Source: an uncultured Bacteroides sp. (GTDB lineage: Bacteria > Bacteroidota > Bacteroidia > Bacteroidales > UBA932). From it: a stretch of DNA of 64,000 nt. Location: contig UREV01000005.1 in the NCBI GenBank assembly GCA_900546925.1, positions 1 through 64,000 of the forward strand. The letters run 5' to 3'. Under the pieces are notes generated by a model. That model had not been told where the DNA came from and did no database searches. It saw nothing but the letters and a program-made list of their open reading frames with translations. Position numbers and translations under genes: made by a program. How positions within the stretch are numbered: position 1 is the stretch's first letter; each line of letters opens with the position of its first letter. This document shows, in pieces, positions 59,989 through 64,000 of this stretch.

Positions 59989-60029
59989 GCTGTTGTCCCG
60001 GGAATTTGCTCCGGGACAGCAGCTTTTTT
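59989..60029 (+). terminator. Strong intrinsic terminator inside the operon
   Basis: 13-base stem (59989-60001 with 60011-60023, one T-G pair) with loop GAATTTGCT and six T, between the ACP stop and the next gene's start only 5 bases later. It should end part of the transcripts from the first three genes. Confidence 0.85.
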
Positions 60030-60033
60030 CTAT

Positions 60034-60471
60034 ATGTCCATGGAAGATAAAGTACTTGCCCGGGGAGAAGAAATATTCAGTCTGATCCCGCAGAGGCCGC
60101 CTATGACGATGGTGGATACTCTTTACTCTGCTGATGAAACCGGTGGAGAGACAGGCCTTACTGTATTGAAAGACAATGTGTTCTGTCTTGGAGGCCAAAT
60201 CATTGAACCTGGACTTATAGAACATTCCGCGCAGAGCGCCGCGGCATTTGCCGGTTATCGGTATTATCTTGTCGGGGAAAAGCCGCATATCGGTCTTATC
60301 GGCGAGATCAAGTCGTTCAGAATAGACCGTCTTCCCAAGGAAGGGGAGAGCCTTCGTACAAGAGTCGAGGTCGAAGGAGAAGCGATGGGCATGTCGCTCG
60401 TCCGTACTGAAACATCGGTAGGAGGAGAACGTATCGCCGGCGGTCTTATAAAGATTTTTATAGTGGATTAA
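60034..60471 (+). CDS. Hotdog-fold 3-hydroxyacyl-ACP dehydratase-like protein
   Basis: 145 residues of hotdog fold. LIPQRPPMTMVDTLY and the helix EPGLIEHSAQSAAAFAGY are characteristic of ApeP/FabZ-like dehydratases in aryl polyene clusters; the Glu/His pair is in IEPGLIEH. It would dehydrate the beta-hydroxyacyl chain to make double bonds. Alternative start at 60040. The start is only 5 bases after the T tract of the terminator. Confidence 0.8.
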   Translation: MSMEDKVLARGEEIFSLIPQRPPMTMVDTLYSADETGGETGLTVLKDNVFCLGGQIIEPGLIEHSAQSAAAFAGYRYYLVGEKPHIGLIGEIKSFRIDRLPKEGESLRTRVEVEGEAMGMSLVRTETSVGGERIAGGLIKIFIVD

Positions 60472-60487
60472 TGTCCATTCGGTAGAT

Positions 60488-60910
60488 ATGTCTGATTTGA
60501 AAGTTACCATAAAGGTCCCTGTCCGTTTTTCTGAAATGGATCCTATCCGTGTCATCTGGCACGGCAATTATCTCAAGTATCTGGAAGATGCCCGGGAGGC
60601 GTTCGGAAGAGAGTATGGACTCAGTTATAAACTTATGGTAGACAGCGGATATTACTGTCCGATTCTCGACTATCATGTCCGTTTCACCCATTCGGCTACT
60701 TATGAAGATACCCTTTTGGTGACGGCCATTTACAAGAAAGTTAGAGGAGCAAAAATCTGCTTCGATTATGAAATTCGCAGGGAGAGGGATAACGCATTGG
60801 TGCTCACCGCTTCCACGATTCAGTTATTTACGGGGACCGATGGAGTTTTGGAACCGTCCGAACCTGAATTTTACCGGAAATGGAAGGCCCAATTTCCGGA
60901 GTTAGCATAA
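60488..60910 (+). CDS. 4HBT-family acyl-CoA/ACP thioesterase
   Basis: 140 residues of the 4-hydroxybenzoyl-CoA thioesterase type: RFSEMDPIRVIWHGNYLKYLEDAREAF is the classic active-site helix with Asp and the HGNY motif. It probably releases or edits acyl-ACP intermediates; homologues occur in aryl polyene clusters. 16 bases after the dehydratase gene and 4 before the transporter gene. Confidence 0.88.
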   Translation: MSDLKVTIKVPVRFSEMDPIRVIWHGNYLKYLEDAREAFGREYGLSYKLMVDSGYYCPILDYHVRFTHSATYEDTLLVTAIYKKVRGAKICFDYEIRRERDNALVLTASTIQLFTGTDGVLEPSEPEFYRKWKAQFPELA

Positions 60911-60914
60911 AGTC

Positions 60915-63434
60915 ATGAGAAAGTTTTTCTTAGCTATATATAATTATTTCCTGAAACGTAAAGCCGCCATGTGGACGCTGATGCTCGCACTTGTGGCTTT
61001 CTTCGCTTTTTTCGGTGCCAAGGTAAGTTATGAGGAAGATATTACCAAACTTCTGCCTTCAGCTGCCACTTCCGACAGCGGACTGGCTTTCGGGAATCTT
61101 AAGGTAAAGGATAAGATTTTCATCCAGTTGACGTCCAGAGATTCACTTCTGGATACTTATACCCTGGCGTCTTACGCGGATGAGTTTGTGGACTCTCTGA
61201 TGATAAGAGATTCCTCATCGCATTGCATAGACAATGTCTTGTACCGCATAGATGATGACCTGCCTGTGATGGCGCTTGATTTTGCACTGTCACATGTCCC
61301 TTCTTTCGTCGATACCTCATGTTATGCTGCCTTTTCAGACTTGCTTTCCTCTGAATCGGTGGACAAGATGATGGCACAGAACTATGAAAGCGTTATGAGC
61401 GACGAGACAGGATCATTGACCCAAATGGTGGCGAACGATCCGCTCGGGATGAGGAATGTGTTGGCGGCATCGCTGGGTCTCAGTGCGGTGGCGGACGGAT
61501 CTTCGGAGAATGCAAGTGCTTCATCAGTAGGTTTTTCCATTATCGACTCGCACCTTTTCTGTCCTGACAGCACAGTCGCTCTTGCGTTCGTCTCACCGGC
61601 ATTGACAGCATTCGACACTAAGGCCAGCACGGTGCTTGTGGAGGAAATCGAGGCGGAGGTGAAGGAGTTCGAGAGCCTGCATCCTGATGTGGAAATCCTG
61701 TATCATGGGGCACCGGTCCGCAGTTACGGCAATTCGCACATTATCAAGCGCGATTTGTTCTGCACTGTGGGTATCTCCCTTATTATCATTCTGATACTTA
61801 TCTGCCTGTCTTTCAGGAGTTATTCATTCATTCCGCTGAATGTCATCCCTGTGGCATTCGGTGCACTTGCAGCCCTGGCGTTCATGTATTTCCTGAAGGG
61901 AACGATGTCGCTTATGGCACTTGGAATCGGCTCCATCATTCTCGGCGTGGCGATCAGTTATATCTTGCATGTACTGACTCATTTCAAATACGTCGGAGAT
62001 TCGCGGAAAGTGCTTGAAGATGAATCGGTTCCGGTATGTCTCGGCTGTATCACCACAGTGGGAGCGTTCTTCGGTCTTCTTTTCACTGAAAGCGATTTGT
62101 TGCGCGACTTCGGTATCTTCGCCTCAGTGGCATTGATCGCCAGCACATTGTTCGGCCTGATTTTCCTGCCGCACTTCCTCAAGGGAGGCGATACCCGCAA
62201 GAATGAAAAGGTCTTCGCCCTTGTGGGTAAGGTCAATGATTATCCTTATGATAGGAGTAAAGTTCTTCTGTTTCTGGTAGTTGCGATGATAGTTGTGGGC
62301 GTGGCCTTCTCCGGGAAAGTAACTTTCGACACGAATCTGAAGAATATCGGTTACGTTTCGGATGAGACTCTCCGTTCCGAGGCGCTGTATGCGGAAAAGA
62401 ATATGGGCACTGACGTGCAGGTCTATTTCGCTGCCGCTGGCGAGACTCTCGATGCCGCCCTCGAATGCAACAAGGCTCTTGTCAATGTCTGTGATTCGAT
62501 GCGTCGTGAGGGGATGATAACGTCCTTCTCTTCATTGGCTTCCATGCTTTTCATCCCTGAGTCCGAGCAGACGTTGCGTATCGGCGCCTGGGAAGAATGG
62601 TGGAACGGCATTGACCCTGAAACAGGGAAAACCCGCATTGACCTGGCCCGGAAAGAGATAACTTCAGCCGCCGGCAGGCATGGGTTGGATCCCGACATAT
62701 TCGAGCCTTTCTATGGTATGGTGGAAACATCGTATGAGGCTGAGTCTCTGTATGATGCAGGGATTTTGCCTTCAGGGTTGGAGACTACGATGGTAGAGAA
62801 AACTGATGACGGGCGCTATCTTGTATTCACGCCGGTGAAGCTGCCGGAGGAGATGCGCTCTAAAGTCAGTGACAGGCTTGCGGCGCTGCCTCATATCATC
62901 GTGGCGGACCCGTTCTACTATACGGGAAACATGATTTCGATCATTCATGACGATTTTACAGTCATTCTGATGATTTCATCCCTGTTTGTGCTTGCAGTGC
63001 TCCTGCTTTCGTTCAGAAATCTGTGGGTGGCGCTCATCGCGTTCATGCCGATGTTCTTCAGCTGGTACGTCGTGGAGGGTTTCATGGCGTTGCTCGGGCT
63101 GCAGTTCAATTTGATAAACATTATTATCTCCACCTTTATCTTCGGAATCGGTGTGGATTACAGTATATTTGTGATGGAGGGCCTGTTGGTAGAGGCGCGT
63201 TCAGGACGCAAGGACCTTCTGGACTGGCACAAGACGGCGATTTTCTTCTCCGCTTTCGTGCTCGTAACAGTGGTGTTGTCCATGTTCCTGGCAGTGCATC
63301 CGGCCATCAGATCTATCGGCGTAAGCACATTGATAGGAATAAGCGCCACCATTCTCATAACTTATACATTGGAACCGTTCCTGTTCCGCAGATTGCTCAG
63401 ATGGGACAGGTTCAGAAAAAGCGTAACTAAGTGA
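60915..63434 (+). CDS. MMPL/RND-family lipid exporter
   Basis: 839 residues. One N-terminal membrane helix (MWTLMLALVAFFAFF), a periplasmic domain, a five-helix block (GISLIIILILICLSF, LGIGSIILGVAISYILHVL, with adjoining helices), a second periplasmic domain, and a second five-helix block (VILMISSLFVLAVLLLSF, FIFGIGVDYSIFVMEG). This duplicated RND layout and the GVDYSIFV motif fit MMPL-type lipid transporters, like the exporter genes of aryl polyene clusters. It probably moves the finished lipid or polyene product across the inner membrane. 4 bases after the thioesterase gene. Confidence 0.9.
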   Translation: MRKFFLAIYNYFLKRKAAMWTLMLALVAFFAFFGAKVSYEEDITKLLPSAATSDSGLAFGNLKVKDKIFIQLTSRDSLLDTYTLASYADEFVDSLMIRDSSSHCIDNVLYRIDDDLPVMALDFALSHVPSFVDTSCYAAFSDLLSSESVDKMMAQNYESVMSDETGSLTQMVANDPLGMRNVLAASLGLSAVADGSSENASASSVGFSIIDSHLFCPDSTVALAFVSPALTAFDTKASTVLVEEIEAEVKEFESLHPDVEILYHGAPVRSYGNSHIIKRDLFCTVGISLIIILILICLSFRSYSFIPLNVIPVAFGALAALAFMYFLKGTMSLMALGIGSIILGVAISYILHVLTHFKYVGDSRKVLEDESVPVCLGCITTVGAFFGLLFTESDLLRDFGIFASVALIASTLFGLIFLPHFLKGGDTRKNEKVFALVGKVNDYPYDRSKVLLFLVVAMIVVGVAFSGKVTFDTNLKNIGYVSDETLRSEALYAEKNMGTDVQVYFAAAGETLDAALECNKALVNVCDSMRREGMITSFSSLASMLFIPESEQTLRIGAWEEWWNGIDPETGKTRIDLARKEITSAAGRHGLDPDIFEPFYGMVETSYEAESLYDAGILPSGLETTMVEKTDDGRYLVFTPVKLPEEMRSKVSDRLAALPHIIVADPFYYTGNMISIIHDDFTVILMISSLFVLAVLLLSFRNLWVALIAFMPMFFSWYVVEGFMALLGLQFNLINIIISTFIFGIGVDYSIFVMEGLLVEARSGRKDLLDWHKTAIFFSAFVLVTVVLSMFLAVHPAIRSIGVSTLIGISATILITYTLEPFLFRRLLRWDRFRKSVTK

Positions 63435-63435
63435 T

Positions 63436-64000
63436 ATGGCGGAAAATAGCGTAATCATAATAGGAAGTGGAATCGGGGGACTGGAATGTGCCTTCATTCT
63501 CGCGAAACATGGCTATAAAGTGACTGTGCTCGAAAAGGAGAGAATCCTCGGAGGAAGTTTGCAGACTTTCGTCAGGAAGGGTTCTGACGGGCGGTCGCAC
63601 ACCTTCGATACCGGTTTCCACTATGTCGGGGGACTGGAGCCTAAGCAGCCGTTATATCCTCTGTTTCAGTATTTTAACCTGCTGGAAGGCCTGCCGTGGA
63701 AGAAGCTCGATGAGGACTGTATCGACGAGGTGGCTTTTGTCAATGCCGATGGCGACGGGGTTTCTGTTTATCCTCATGCTTCAGGTCATAGGCGTTTTGC
63801 TGAGCGTCTTGCTGAATATTTCCCTTTAAACAAGAATGAGCTGGATGCGTATTCCGCTGTGTTGAAGAAGATTGGTGACAAGATGTTCGATGCTTTCCAC
63901 CCTGATTCGGAGATGTTCGATCTCTTCGGGAAGCCGGCATACGATTTCGTGAGGGACACCATTTCGGACCAGCGTCTTCGTGATGTTGTCTGCGGCGCTA
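63436..64000 (+). CDS. FAD-dependent phytoene desaturase-like oxidoreductase (partial)
   Basis: The first 188 codons; the gene runs off the window. The N-terminus has the dinucleotide-binding motif IIGSGIGGLECAFILAKHGY followed by VLEKERILGGSLQTF, typical of the CrtI/phytoene desaturase-like FAD family. It starts 1 base after the transporter stop, so it belongs to the same operon. Such enzymes add double bonds or oxidise polyene chains. Confidence 0.85.
   Translation, partial: MAENSVIIIGSGIGGLECAFILAKHGYKVTVLEKERILGGSLQTFVRKGSDGRSHTFDTGFHYVGGLEPKQPLYPLFQYFNLLEGLPWKKLDEDCIDEVAFVNADGDGVSVYPHASGHRRFAERLAEYFPLNKNELDAYSAVLKKIGDKMFDAFHPDSEMFDLFGKPAYDFVRDTISDQRLRDVVCGA

Overview
The window looks like chromosomal DNA of an anaerobic Bacteroidota, most probably order Bacteroidales. 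Supporting signs are NigD, BspA-type LRR, FadL and PorT-like proteins, split gcvPA/gcvPB, a single-chain pyruvate:ferredoxin oxidoreductase, starts without Shine-Dalgarno sequences, and promoters of the Bacteroidota type (TTTG-N19-TAnnTTTG, complete upstream of the gcv operon and of tRNA-Ala). No rRNA, CRISPR array, integrase or insertion sequence was seen; two tRNAs are present.

Layout. 1-10 kb: secreted esterase and LysR regulator, secreted M16 protease, tRNA-Arg(CCG), fabD, nifJ. 10-16.5 kb: minus-strand run rnhA-pdxA-recG-S9 peptidase. 16.5-23.9 kb: plus-strand exopolysaccharide export and regulation operon (Wza-like lipoprotein, Wzc-like BY-kinase with a Gly-Tyr tail, CpsB-like phosphatase) continuing into a nucleotidyltransferase-aminotransferase fusion, an opine-dehydrogenase-like enzyme and a nucleoside deaminase. 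23.9-28 kb: two secreted proteins, one multidomain and one LRR. 28-31.7 kb: tandem S1/P1 nucleases, greA, a LOG-family protein, a gene remnant, xpt. 31.7-36.1 kb: tightly coupled operon with a secreted caspase, an ECF sigma factor, a single-pass membrane protein and a secreted CHAT protease. 36.3-43.8 kb: secreted MORN-like protein, Rpn-family nuclease, NigD-like lipoprotein, a second ECF sigma factor with a membrane-anchored beta-barrel partner, FadL-family porin. 44-50.8 kb: lplA-gcvT-gcvH-gcvPA-gcvPB-lpd. 51-56.2 kb: Hdr-like electron-transfer operon. 56.9-64 kb: tRNA-Ala(TGC), then an operon resembling the lipid/polyene part of aryl-polyene or flexirubin clusters, cut by the window end.

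How they work together. The gcv operon is self-contained: it encodes the four glycine cleavage proteins and the ligase that lipoylates GcvH. The neighbouring Hdr-like genes follow the order C-B-A-C-B, the last fused to a membrane domain, and probably pass electrons between a soluble donor and the membrane. NifJ supplies reduced ferredoxin. The caspase/sigma/CHAT operon looks like a protease-controlled transcription switch.

The strongest signal not tied to a gene is a short word, GTCAATG (extended form GGTCAATGC), present about 61 times on both strands against about 8 expected. It recalls the density of DNA uptake sequences or other highly iterated genomic words.
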